Shown piece after piece: positions 47,878 through 60,602 of a stretch of DNA of 64,000 nt. Each line of letters starts with the position of its first letter. Position 1 is the stretch's first letter. Made by a program: the position numbers and the translations under genes. The notes under the pieces were generated by a model, which searched no databases, was not told the origin of the DNA, and saw only the letters and a program-made list of their open reading frames with translations. This stretch comes from Cristatella mucedo (Eukaryota > Bryozoa > Phylactolaemata > Cristatellidae): contig WPIO01000189.1 of NCBI GenBank assembly GCA_009760855.2, forward strand, positions 62,001 to 126,000, written 5' to 3'.

Positions 47878-48012
47878 CGGTTTGACCCAATGGGTTAAGG
47901 TGCTCACCGCGACCGACCAATGTCTGACTGAGGTCGTGGGCTCAAGCCCCATGGCATATGTGAAGCACCTGATTAGCGATTAAGCTCGTGTGGCACTATA
48001 CACACATTATAA
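47878..48012 (+). mobile_element. tRNA-derived SINE (SINE-1)
   Basis: A-box-like CCAATGGGTTAAGG, B-box-like GGTCGTGGGCTCAAGCCCC, then GTGAAGCACCTGATTAGCGA and GGCACTATA followed by AT-rich tail. It abuts the next LTR. Confidence 0.72.
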
Positions 48013-48024
48013 TATATATATATA

Positions 48025-49381
48025 TGTAACGCCGAAGGCTCGGCGGGGTAAGCTTGACCTGCCGCTTACCTAGCGGCGTAGCCTATCGCCTAATGCCGTT
48101 CGGTGCGCGCCTACGCGCAATAAGCTGGCCGCCACGAAACGAGCGTTTCTGGCGCTGACCTGCTTACCGTTACTAAAGGGGGTCGTGAGTCCGCGGCGTG
48201 AATTGGAAGCAAGACACACAAATTGGGGATTTTACTGAACTTTATTCGCAAGCGCACAAAGTCGCTGCGCGTCTAGTTCAGCTTTATCTCCACACTCCTC
48301 GCACGTTCAACACTCTTGCGGAGGGAATACTCCTCTACACTAAGCGCGACCCGGACCCTAAACCCTAACCGGTGAACTAGGAATCCGTTCCCACCTGTGC
48401 CGAGGGAATACCCCAAACACGCCAACTTAAACACTCGAGCGGAGGGAGTACTTCTCCACACTGAAGTGCGAACCGGAGTCTAAACCCTACCCGGTGAACT
48501 AGAACTCGGTTTCCACCAGTGCGACCGGAATACTCCACACACGCCAACTCAAGCACTCCTGCGGAGGAAATACTTCTCCACACTGAAGCGCGATCCGGAG
48601 CCTAAACCCTACCCGGTGAACTAGAGCTCCACACACGCCAACTACGCCTAGCTCGCGCCGGCAAATCCCTATGCCGAGACCACGTGCTAGCGCGCACACA
48701 CACGACACAAAAGAAACACAAAACACGAAAGAACACACAAAATGTCAGCTCGGGCGCGATACGACCGTGTTCGGTGGGGTTCCACCGAATCCTCCTAGAG
48801 CTGTCTCGTCTTGTTCCGTCCATCGTCGGCGGACAGCCCGCCCTCCTCCCTCGCTTTTAGAGAAACGAGTGCCCGACGGCGTCGAGGCGCAGAGCCGGAC
48901 CAGAGACAAAAGACACGAGGCAAAAGACACGAGGCAAAAGACACGAGGCAAAAGACCCAGAGCGAGCGTCGCTCGACTCTTAAATACTTGGCTGAGACAA
49001 TGGGGCAAGAGCTTAGTGGTATTGGGCCCGGACACCTTGGCCCATTACGGAAAGGAATGACTACCGTTCCCAGGCCACTGGCAGGGCACCTCCGTCCAGC
49101 TTGAATGGCGAATGGGTTCCAGACGCTTCTTTCTTGGGAAGAGGGAAGGCGGGGGTTGACAGGCCAGCCAACATCTATCAGCAGCTTCCGCGAGTATCGG
49201 ACCAATTCTAAAGGCCGAATCGCCGCTGCTCGTCTCCGAGCTTCCTGGCCTGCTCCTAAGCGCTTCCTCTCTAACCGCACTGACGCTCCTCTCTGGCTCA
49301 CTGCTCCAGGACAAAGGGGCTCTAGCCCGCCGCCGAACAGCTCTTGTTCGCGCTAAAATTCAGCCAAAGCCAGCAGGGCGC

Positions 49382-49385
<4 letters not shown>
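48025..49385 (-). mobile_element. Solo LTR, 1361 bp
   Basis: Ends TGTAAC and GCTACA, reverse complement of the LTR at 40280-41495. TATA flanks it on both sides (48021-48024 and 49386-49389), consistent with a 4-bp duplication but uninformative in TA-rich DNA. It holds about three copies of the ~121-bp tandem unit (starts 48310, 48431, 48553) against two in the other LTR, and a short ACACGAGGCAAAAG repeat (about 48910-48955). No internal coding region. Confidence 0.83.
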
Positions 49386-49425
<40 letters not shown>

Positions 49426-49440
49426 AAACCTTAAGGGCTC

Positions 49441-49488
<48 letters not shown>

Positions 49489-49505
49489 GAGCCCTTAAGG
49501 TTCTT
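49386..49505. repeat. (TA)n tracts and a large hairpin
   Basis: A (TA)n tract (49386-49422) is followed by an inverted repeat: the left arm at 49423-49444 (core CCTTAAGGGCTCGTG) and the right arm at 49485-49505 (core CACGAGCCCTTAAGG), with a second (TA)n tract between them. The arms differ by one base. It lies directly beside the LTR end. Confidence 0.9.
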
Positions 49506-49726
49506 TGCATGTTGTCTACATAACCCTCAGTAGTAGTGATCTCAGGATTGCAAGAGCACCATCTTGTGTCCCCCTTACTCTGAGAACTGGAGATGCATGA
49601 CTTGCTAGACAAGCAGCTTTAATGGTGAGACCCACTTACGAGAGGCTCAATGGGGCAGGTTCGGTTTTGGTTCTCCAAAACATCAGCCGAACAGTGCTGA
49701 GTTATATATACTACATTGATGCACGC

Positions 49727-49862
49727 CGAGCTGGCTTGGTCTAGCGGTTAAGGTGCTCGTCCCGACCAAGGTCTGACTGAGGTCGTGGGCTCGAGCCCCG
49801 AGGCATATGTGAAGCGCCTGAATATAGATTAAGTTCTCTTGGGGCACTATATTTATTTATAA
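49727..49862 (+). mobile_element. tRNA-derived SINE (SINE-1), best copy
   Basis: GGCTTGGTCTAGCGGTTAAGG (A-box region), GGTCGTGGGCTCGAGCCCC (B-box region), then CGCCTGAATATAGATTAAGT and TCTCTTGGGGCACTAT, whose last part parallels the LINE-A 3' end. An AT-rich tail follows. Confidence 0.78.
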
Positions 49863-49885
49863 ATGAATTATATATTATATATATA

Positions 49886-49978
49886 ATACTACATTGATAT
49901 AGTACCATCAGAGAACTCGATCTCTTTCTAGGCACTTTACATTTGCTACAAAGGAAACACGATCAAATGGTTATGCCG
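49886..49978 (-). mobile_element. LINE-A 3' tip
   Basis: CATCAGAGAACTCGATCTCT and CTAGGCACTTTACATTTGCT mark the family's end in minus orientation. Confidence 0.75.
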
Positions 49979-50034
49979 AGTTGATGATTATGACGTAGCT
50001 TCGATGCTACGACTCGGGTGCGATCTCGTCTGTG

Positions 50035-50692
50035 CCCGACACTCACTGCTTGCTGACGTACCGGCAGGTGCAATTAGGTGCTTACAGCTGGTGAAAAACT
50101 CTGCAGCTAGGCTTATCTGTCGTGAATGTAGCAGTTGCCACATCACAACTTGTTGCAGACCTGCAATGGCTACCGGTCAAGCAATGCATCGACTTCAAGG
50201 TTTTGTCACTCACTTTTATGTCCCTTCATTCTTTGGCTCCAGCCTACCTATCAGCTCTACTCCCCCACCAGGCCAAGCATCGTACCACCAGCTTTTCGGA
50301 ATCTAACTGTTTACCTATACCTCGTACAAACCTCAAATTCTTTGGAGACCGCGCCTTTAGTTCGTATGCTCCCAAAGCCTGGAACTCACTCCTGACTTGT
50401 GTCACGAAGTCTCCTGACTTGACCACATTTATGACAGCATTTAGTGGGCCGCTATGATTCAACCTTTTATGTGCTTATTCGTGCTGGCACCGTGCATGCT
50501 GCCACTAACCACACTTGCATGCTGACCCTGCTCATGTCACCCTTAACCAGTTTATTCTTGTCGTTTTTTAAGCATGCTACCGCCAACCATTTGATCGTGC
50601 TTCCTTTACAGCAAATGTAAAGCGCCTAGAGAGAGAGACTGAGTTCTCTGAGGGCGCTTTATTAAGAGATTGTTATTATTATTACTGGACTG
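50035..50692 (+). mobile_element. LINE-A 3' copy, 5'-truncated
   Basis: It encodes the C-terminal domain in broken frames ([19 protein letters not shown], then [18 protein letters not shown]) and carries the 3' untranslated region and ATT tail. A deletion removes part of the FKRNLK segment. Confidence 0.85.
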
Positions 50693-51078
50693 AGGGAAGG
50701 GAGAAGCCCTGCCTCTAGGACTGACCAGCAGGGGGCCTGTTTGGTCCGAGAGCTGCCATTTACTTACGTATTAGCTATCATGCTACTTAGTTTCATGCGG
50801 CTTCATTGTAGTCCCTGGTCGCTGAAAAACTGGCCGCGGGTATGAACGTAGTGTTCATAGCAGGACGGCAGATTAGCTGGTGCGGCAAGCAGCCGCCGAG
50901 CACGCCGGTCAGGAGCTCCCAAACCCGGGACTCTGTAGATACTAGACATAGCCACAATAAAAAACATATATAAAACATTTCACTTTTTAAAGTCGAGATG
51001 TATACAGCATGTCACTATATCGACCATTGCACGGTCTGATGTTGCTTGGTGTTCCGGAAGCGGAAGTCTGTGCCGTTT
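50693..51078. other. Flank upstream of ALKBH8
   Basis: No gene or clear promoter motif. The ALKBH8 frame is open back to 51046, but the first ATG is at 51079. Confidence 0.45.
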
Positions 51079-51240
51079 ATGGCGAGTCGCGGTGACTTAG
51101 CATGCCATGCCGGCTGCTACAGCAGCGTTAAAGCTGGCGGTGATGGCGGCGGCGGCGGCGCGCGGCTCCGGAAGAAGGAGCAGCGAGCGCGAGCTATGCT
51201 CTACAAGCACGAAGGCCTCGCAACCGTCGAGCGGGCGCCG
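51079..51240 (+). CDS. ALKBH8: ALKBH8 exon 1: N-terminal helix
   Basis: 162 nt, phase 0. It starts [13 protein letters not shown] with a Gly run; the conserved part is [18 protein letters not shown], aligned with the family's N-terminus. The donor is GTATGT. Confidence 0.88.
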
Positions 51241-54200
51241 GTATGTCGCCGCTTCTGCGGCACTCGCGGCAGGCAACGTGAGCATCCGTCCAACTGTGTA
51301 GGCGTTGTCCTTGGCCGCCGTAGCACGCCGCAGCTTCACTCCCTCTGATTTCTCACGGACGATGGCAGGAGGATCGGTCAATTGCATAGTCACGGAGCCA
51401 TACAAGTGGTTCGATAGCTCGTGACCTAGTGCGTGTAGTTGTCCCCGTACGATGAGGATCGGGCTGGTTCGACAGCTCACTCGCCGATATGTTGGTAGGT
51501 CTCCGACCGCTGACGGTTCCGCAGACTGTGGAGAAGCCCGGAAGAAATTCTGCTACCTCCCCAGCTGCCGATCAGCGATCGGCGATTTCTTTTGCGGCCC
51601 TGAGAGCAACTTGATGGGGCAATCGTTCTACCGATTCCCCTCATCGCGAGTAGTTTAGCCGTGAATCGCTCGGGCGCAGCTCTTTTAATACTAGATTTGA
51701 ATAAGTTGGCAAGGAAGGAAAGCCGCGCGATCAGTGCCGAGCGATGACTGGAGCTCTTTAAATGTATCGTTATGGCGCCATGTGTGCCAGCTAATGTCAT
51801 ATTTCCGGGCGGCTTCCGCGATCTGCTACTCCTGCTGAAGCTGCTGCCGGCCGAATTTCCTTCGCTCGCTGTGTGAAGGCACCGGCGGAAGGTCCTCTTG
51901 CCGAAGCGTGGCTCTGTGCCAATAATAGCTAGGGCTGCCAGCCTCATAGCAAAATGAGCACTAATACTTGCCTGGGTGCCAGAGTTTTTGCCTGCCACGT
52001 AGCGCCGCGATATTCGTGACGTCCGTTTGGCATCTTACAAAACAGCCAGCGCTGGCCAGCATGAATCCACTGCAGCATCTGCCGCGACATATCCACATGT
52101 CCGTTAGAATCGTAATGCTAAACCGTTTCACCTTTGGCAGCTGCAGCCTTTCCAGTCTGTGAACCCTATTCATTGTCAGATGCCCCGTAGTTTTTACTAT
52201 TCCACGTGTCATTGCAGAACCTGTACGTAGCAAATGCTGGTCTGGGCAATGGCGTTTCTCGCGAGGACGTTCTTGCAAGCTTTGGTGGCTATGGTCAGGT
52301 GACTCAAGTCGTCATGAAACCTGCCAAACCCTACTCCTTCGTCTGCTATGCCGACGAAGAGGATGCGGTTGCAGCACAGAAGGGTGAAAATGGCAGACGT
52401 CGGAAAGTTGGCGGAGGAGACGACTCGGAAGCAGCTGCAGTAGCAGCAACCGAGGTGACGTTCTATGTCGACTTTGTTGCTCGCGGTAGGTCGTCCATGC
52501 ATGCGACTTTGTTATGTAGCTTTAGTGGCCATCTTGCTTCAGTGAGGGCCGTGCAGCTATGCTCTGTTCCTGTCTCTCCAGGACCAGAGCATAGCTGCTT
52601 GCTTTGACTGCATAGTTTGGCAGAGTTTAAGGCTTGTAAGGTCACACACAGCAGGAATTGAGGAGGTGCAACGTTGACTAAGACAGAAGCTTTCTCGGAT
52701 CTGACCGAGGGCTCCCAGCATGCTCTCAGAGCCCCTCTCAGCAGTCTAGTCATTTGACTTTTACACACCTCGTGCTGTCTGCATTGCATCCTTATTTGCC
52801 ATGCCCCCAGTCACATGAACGACAAACAATGAATGCGAATCGCTTTGATGATCCTGCCCGGGATGCATCGGTCTGTGCAACGGCCAGACATTAGCCTGCA
52901 GCCGCAGCATTGATCGGCAAACAATATAAAAGGGTAAAGCACGACGCATACAGCTAGGCGGCTACCCAGCCGCCACCTCCTCGTGGAAGAACTCGATAGC
53001 ACATGATCACGAGGTTTGATCAGCTACCCTCAGTGAATACCTGGATTGGCCTCTCGTGCAATGGCAGGGATCACCAACCGACGAGTGCCACTGTCAGTCA
53101 CTTGTCACTGCTGCTCGCCATTGTTCAAAGTGGAGCCAAAAGGAGCATGTTTTAACGTGTGACTGGGGTGACCGAAGCAGGAGGCACGTGGCATGTAGTG
53201 AGAGCAGCCGCTGTCGGGAATGAGCTCTGTAATGCAGGCAGTGAGCAGTCGTTGTCACCTTTGCTCTAGATGTAGTAGTGTGAATAGACCTGTCCATAGT
53301 CTATGACGTGAACCCTTGTTAAGCGCAGGCTGGAACGTTGGTTCAAGAAATCTGGGTCTGAGGCAGACCTAGTCAATTTTAAAGACTTCCTTCGAGTTTA
53401 CACCCGAAAGCTTAAAAAAGCCAGGGCTTCTTTTTTCATTAGGAAAACTGAATTCCTGCCAGTCGGACACTAAACAGATTTATAAGACAGTAAACCATTT
53501 ACTGGCCAATGCTGTCAGGTCTGACTCCCCAGATATTAAGGGCTCAGCCGAAAAGTTTTCAGCCTTCTTTACTGAAAAAATTGTGCACATTCGTGCCTCC
53601 ATTAAGCCCCCTCCGACCAAAGCAATCGCCGTTCCTCAACCTGTGACCTTTCTTAAAAGATTCTCTGATGTTTCTGCCTGTGATGTGGCTGCCTTAATAA
53701 GGTCTAGCAAAAAGAGCTCGTCTCCTGAAGACCCTATACCTTCATCTCTGTGGTCTTCACTTGCAGACCAACTTAGCCCTGCCATAACCAAGATTTTTAA
53801 TGCTTCTTTGGGAAAAGCGGTCGTCCCCGAGTCCTTCAAATCGGCAATCGTTAGACCTATTCTTAAAAAGCCTGGATTAGACACAGAGGTCCTAGCAAAC
53901 TATCGTCCAGTTTCCCTTCTTCCGTTCTTATCAAAGATTTTTGAAAAAATTGTTGCTAAGCAGCTAGTTGGAGATATTGAAAATAATGGAATGTCAGAAA
54001 CATTTCAATCAGGTTTCAAGAGGCAGCACTCTACTGAAACTGCTCTCCTCCGTGTTAACAACGACATTCTACGTGGCAACGACGACGGGAATGTCACTGC
54101 CGTAGCTCTGCTAGATCTGTCTGCTGTTTTCGACACCATTGATCACGAAGTTCTGCTTGAAAGATTGAGAACAACGATCGGTCTGGCAGACGAAGCACTG

Positions 54201-57200
54201 GCGTGGTTTAAATCCTACTTGTCTGATCGTGTTCAATCCGTGTCGTGTGGGGGTCAGGTCTCAGACATGAGAAGGGTCACCTGTGGAGTCCCTCAAGGGT
54301 CTGTACTTGGTCCCTTGCTGTTCTCTATTAATACGCAACCTCTGGGAAAAGTGATTAAGGCCCGTGGAATAGGATATCACTTCTATGCTGATGATACTAA
54401 GTTGTATTTGTCATTTAAACCGTCGGAATCTGCTGCAGCAACTGAGAAACTGAATGCTTGCCTTGCCGATATTCGATCCTGGATGTCGGAAAACTTCCTG
54501 AAATTAAATGACGATAAAACCGAACTGCTTCTCATAGGACTCTCTAAGCGTGTAGCTGGATTAAAGGGCTTTGCTGTTCTAATAGGTGATGCTATTGTGC
54601 GACCTTCACCACGTGCTCGTAATCTAGGTGTCGTGTTCGACAGCTGCCTCAATTTCAAAAGCTTCATTCAAAAGACTGCCTCTACAGCTAGCCATCACAT
54701 CCGATCCCTATCCAAGATTAGAAGCTGTCTCCCACAGTGGCTTGTAAAACATTTAACTAGCTCTTTAGTTCTGTCTTGGCTTGATTATTGTAATTCCCTT
54801 TTGGCTGGGCTACCAAAGAAAGCTATTATGCCACTATAGCAGTCTATGAATATGGCTGCAAGGCTGGTCTTCAAGTCCCAGCGGTTTGAGCACGTGTCAC
54901 CTTTACTGAAAGAGCTAGGATGGTTGCCGGTTGAGCAAAGGATACAGAGCAAAGTTCTTACGCTGACCCACATGGCCCGCCACGGCTTGGCTCCTTCATA
55001 CCTAGCTGAACTGCTGCATCAGTTTCAGCCTGTTCGCACCCTCAGGTCCTGTGTGGACAATAAATTAGCTGTCCCATTCCTCCGCTTAAAGACAGTTGGC
55101 GACAGAAGCTTTAGCTCTGCAGGTCCTAGACTGTGGAACTCGCTCTCACAATTCTTACGCAACGACATCTACTCTCCAACTGCCAACTATGGCACATCTT
55201 TTTCAGCGGTCCTGAATTGCTACTTCTATGCTACTCACTACCTCAACTGCTCTCCTAACTCTGCTATGCTTGCCACTTTCTCTTTGTTGCGTGAGACGAA
55301 GTCTGTTGGCTACCGAATGCGTACCGAAAGCCGCTTAGGCTGTGAGTGCGCTATACAAAACTCTCCTGCTTAACACTCACATGGTCTTTATGACTTTGTG
55401 GAGTTACTGACGGAGATACATTACATTACATTACATTGCAACCTTGAACCATTGGATGTCGGAGTTGCAAAGCTGGGCCGGATATTCCTGGTGGATCTCA
55501 GCAGAGATGTAGTTGATGGCAAAGGCAAACTTGACTGGCGTAAATTTGTGATTGCTAGCAAAGAGCTCTTGGAATAGGAGACTGCAGCTCTACTGGCCAG
55601 CACTTGTCGTCTGTGCTTCATTAACAGAGGGACCTGCAACAGGCACTTGCCCCGACCAGAGCAGATTTTCTCCGCACGGAAGTAGACTTGCGACCCTGCA
55701 CTCAGCATTCCTCGGCAAATCTATGCATCGGCAAATGTATGCCATGCATTAAGAATTTGATGAATCGAGAATTACGCGAGTTTCTTCAGTGGTGGAAAAC
55801 CTGCTTCGATTGCATTTGCTGTCCTCACTGAAAAACTCGAGCGATCGGATAGCATGTAGCATCGTTCCTCCCCTATTCGGCACTCTGCGCACTGCTGTCA
55901 CTGGTGTGCCATGGCCAAGTGGCTAGCAACGTGTCGGGTTGTATTAGTAGGTTTTTCCTTTTGCAAGCCGGAGGAGCAGCAGTGAATTGGCTGAATTGAG
56001 CAGCAGTGAATTGTGCTCCTCAGTGCAAACTCCGTGAGCTTCATGGAAAGCGACCTGTTGCCAATGTGCTGCATTACTATTTCTGCTCGTTTCTGCCAAG
56101 CTCTTTCAGCATTGCGATATGTCATACCGTTTAGCGGCTATCTGTTATCTGTATGCGTGCCTGCTGCATGGGTTTCTTGATTGTGTGGTGAATATGAATT
56201 GAGATTGATCTCTGCGCCGATGTGCAGTTCCAGATGATGGCATCGTCACATCGTGGCCTCCTGCTGCACAGCTGCCGCCGGGCCTTTTGCTGCTTGAAGA
56301 CTTCGTCACTCCTGAGGACGAGGTTGCCCTACTTCAGAGCATCTGCTGGACAAAAGAATGCGTGCCATCTGGTAGCTGTGCGCTGCCACCCGCCACTGCC
56401 TACACGCGTTGTCACGTGGGGCTGCGTGCTGCAATCAGCCTGTGGCCCCTAGCAGTCTGCCAGATTTGGAATGCTGATGAATCTTCGAGCATCAGCCTCT
56501 CAGGCGAACGACTAACCATTGGCTTTGACCTTTCGCTTTCACTCCTTCTGCCTCTGCGCTCTCTTTGAGCAGGCTGCAGAGGCAGCGATTTTTGAAGCGA
56601 TTGGATTTTTGCACACTAGCTGCTTCTGTGCTGCTTATAGCTGCTTCTGCGCTGCTTATAGCTGCTTCTGTGCTCACGATTTTATGGAGATGCAACAATT
56701 GACTTTAAGAACTCGTGCACGAGGCTTCGAGCACTGTCCTGATTATAAGCTGTGAGCTGAGAGATTTGTCAGACCATCACAGCCAGGTCCGGGGGGGGGG
56801 GCGGTTACTTGCAGCAGGGCAGGTGCTGAAGCATCGGCAAGTACAGCATTTTGGCTACGAGTTCAGCTACGCTACGAACAACGTGGATGCAAGCAGGCCT
56901 CTGCCTGCCGACCGAGCCATGCCGGCATCCTGCCGAAGCTTGCTCGACCGGCTGCTCGCCCTGCATCACATCCGACAGCTCCCCGACCAGCTGACCGTCA
57001 ACAAGTACGAGCCTGGCCAGGGTCAGAGGTTGCTGCCGCTGCTGCCTCGCCATGCCTGCCTTGCAGCTGCCTCTCCGTGCTTGCCTGCCTTCCCCCAAAA
57101 AAGCTGTCCCTGCGATGCCTCTGCCGGCTTGCTTGTAGGCATACCGCCTCACGTCGACACGCACTCGGCATTCGAGGACACGATCGTCGTGCTCAGCCTG

Positions 57201-59697
57201 GGCTGTCAGGTACTTGTCATACAAGGCAGCAGCGATCGGCGCAGCTGACTTGTAGCACTTGCTTGCTGCTCCAACTCTCAGTCTCATCCGGTCCTAGTTA
57301 CAGCACTAGGGCCTGATTAAATAAGAGTAATAAAGATAATCTAATTATTATCTATAATTAATTATAAATATAATTATAAGTAATTATATATTATGATTTG
57401 ATTAAATAATATAATTATATGTATAATTGTATTATTTAATTATAATTATATATTATATTCAATTATAATATAAGTATAAATTATTATATATAATTAATTA
57501 ATCTAATTATTATCCATTACTTTATACTTTATGTTCTTAAGTATTCTTACTCATTTGAATTTTACCTGCCTGTCACGATCTATATAGCAACCTATGGGAC
57601 CAGCTTTGCAACACATGCTGCTGTGCAGCTGCTGAAAGGAGGATGAGGAGGTTCTTCTTAGATTTGCTCTGAAACTTCTTCATTTCGGAAACTTGTTTCT
57701 TCTTAGATTTGCTCTGAGGCTCCCGGAAACTTCTTCATTTCGGTGTTTCGGCTGCTGTGAGAGTCGCCGACTCCTGTCAGCCGTGCCCATCACTTGCCAT
57801 TGGCAGTTTCCTTCATCCTGTTTGGGTCGTCCTCGTGCAGCGAGCACTGGATAGTGATTTTTTTCCGTCGATCAGTACGGCACTTTGTGAATGCTGTCCC
57901 TCATATTTCCTGGCTTGTCTGGTGTTGTGCATAGTTTTGCTCTCTCGAATCGGTGTGATCTCGAATGTAATATCATCGAATTTAATCTCGAATGCAATTA
58001 GCCTTCGTCAAGAGAATTTTCATTTCTAACGGGACAGTCAGCATGAGCACACAGCTGATCATGTTCCATAGTTTTTTCGGCAACACTTGAGTTAGGTTTA
58101 GGGCCAAAACCCTAACGGACTGGTCTAGTTCATCTACGGTTCGGCTTAATCTCATTTGGTCTCTCTGGGGTAAAGTTGACAGGAGGCTCCTCCGAGCTCA
58201 TGTGGGTCGTATCACATCTGAAGGTTCACGTTTCTCAAGTTAGCATGACCTTTGAAGAGCGATATGGCCACATGTTTGCAAATGCTTAGTTTGCTCCATA
58301 TCCGAGCAGCTCAGACCGGCTATTGCTTGCTTATCGCGATGATGCAACTTCATTTTAGAACTACCGATTAATATACTTGTATTGAAACTTTGCCTACATG
58401 TTAGTCTAGCTTGTTGTATATACTTTGCATGATCGCAGCATGTTGCAGTAACATATTTTGTACCAGGATCAAAGCATTTGGGTCCGATGACCATTTTAGA
58501 CAGCCGCCGATACTTTTTCGTTTGACTGTCGGTGAAATGCTGTTTGATCCGTCTTAGTTTAATTGCTGAAAACTTCTCGAACTGCCTGCATGCCTATGTA
58601 AAACTATGATACGTGCTTCATCTTATGCATTGCTTTAGAACGCTTTCGATTTTGCAGGTCGTGATGGACTTTCGCCTAGAGGCTGGTTCCAGTCGGCAGG
58701 AGGAGCAGCTGCAGCAGCTGCCCGTCGTCCTGACACGGCGCAGTGTCCTCGTGCTGTCCGGCGAGGCGCGATACTCGTGGAGTCATGGCATCGCTCCCAG
58801 ACATTCCGACGTCGTGCCCTCGCAGGCGCCAGCACGTGGCCTCACTCTCATGCGCAGGGGTACGCGAGTGTCCTTCACCTTCAGAAAAGTCAGGGGGGCA
58901 GCGTGTGACTGCCGTAAGTACATTGGCTGGCAAACTTTTTTGCAAAGCGCACAGCTTCCGGCTGAGGCAATGAACAAATGAGGTAGGGGCACACAGTACG
59001 GTAGCCATAGCAGCCGATGCAAAAGGTTGAGCTGTGCAACGGTCACGTGCCAAGGCAACGACTGAGGAGTCTTTGAGGGGACATCTGTGCGAGCGCATTG
59101 CTGTGCTAGCATGGCTGTGCCGCCTTCTCGTCGGAGTGTTCGAGCGATGGTGGTGCCCTCTATCGGTGGCGCCTTTCAGTGCACCTACGTTGCTGCTCGC
59201 TGTCCCTCCGCTAGGGGAGGCTGGGTGGTGCTGCTGCTGCTCGAACTCGGTTCTTGTGGCTGCATGCGTGCGTGCGTGCGTTCGAGTTTGCTGCAAGCAT
59301 TTTTAGAAGCACTACTCTACGTTTCTCGTGTGCCTCTACAGCGTATCCAGCCACCTGTGACTCCAGACGACCGCTAGCAGACTGCAAACAGATGGCTACC
59401 GCGATCTCGGCCGATAGGCACGATGCATCGGCAGAGGAGGAGGCTACTCTCTCTGCTGCTGCTGAAGGGTCGGACGAAATAGACCGCTTCAGCGATGCTG
59501 CACTGCTCGAGTCCCGGTTTGTGCACGAGGTGCGTGTGGGTTTTGCTCGGCCTTGCCAGTATTTCATGTGTATATTTCGGGAAGAAAGTGGAGCTGGCAA
59601 TTCTTTGTTGCCCATTGCAAGTGTTGGTGATAGCTGGTAGGGCATGTCTGTTTGGCATTGATGGCCAACATATTCATCCTAGCAAAGACGTCACACA

Positions 59698-59745
<48 letters not shown>

Positions 59746-60542
59746 TGCACACACACACACACACACACCTTTTTCTCTCTCTGCTTGTAGGTTGACTATA
59801 TACCGCATGAAGCACCAGCTAACCTACTCTGCACAAATCACCTGCTAGTGTATGACCACTGCTGCCCGCAGACAACTGCAAGAAGGTGTAGATTCCTTCA
59901 TTATATTTGTTATAATATCCTCAGAGAACTCGATCTCTTTCTAGGCACTTTACATTTTGCTGTAAAGGAAGCACGATCAAAGGGTTAGTGGTAGCATGCT
60001 CAATGGCAACGAGCATAACATGGCTAGTGGGGTGACATGCACAGGGTCAGCATGGAAGTGTGGCTAGTGGCAGCATGCACAGTGTCAGCACGCTTAAGCA
60101 CACATAGGACGAATCATGTGGACCCACTAAATGCTGTAATAAATAGATGCGTTTTTAGCTTCTTTTCTAATGTGGTCAACTCAGGGGATGTCATGACGCC
60201 AGTCGGAACTGAGTTCCAGGCTTTTGGATATTCATTTCAGCCTTTCTCTTCTAACTATATTAGCATCTTCAAGTCGTCTGATCTCCAAGTTACTTCTGTA
60301 CATTAGGATTAATAAAACCTGTTTATTGCAAGACATTCTATTGTATTGTTTTTAAAACAATATTCGTTATTTACAGTACATTTTTTAATTTAAAAACGTG
60401 ACAACAAATTGCTTTTTAGGGGAGTCTAGAACAGATTAATGGCATTTCAATTCATTTTAATAGGGAAAATTGATTTGACTTACGAGTAATTTGAGTTATG
60501 AGATCCGGCACGGAACGAATGAAGCTGGTAAGCCGAGGTACC

Positions 60543-60602
<60 letters not shown>

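Noticed and set aside
48355-48380. Telomere-like CCCTAAACCCTAACC words
   Set aside because: They are part of the ~121-bp unit inside the LTR, occur once per unit and do not form a telomeric array.
49727-49800. Possible tRNA gene
   Set aside because: A and B boxes are present, but the sequence continues into a shared body and tail and has relatives with the same body, so it is a SINE. I could not fold a good cloverleaf by eye.
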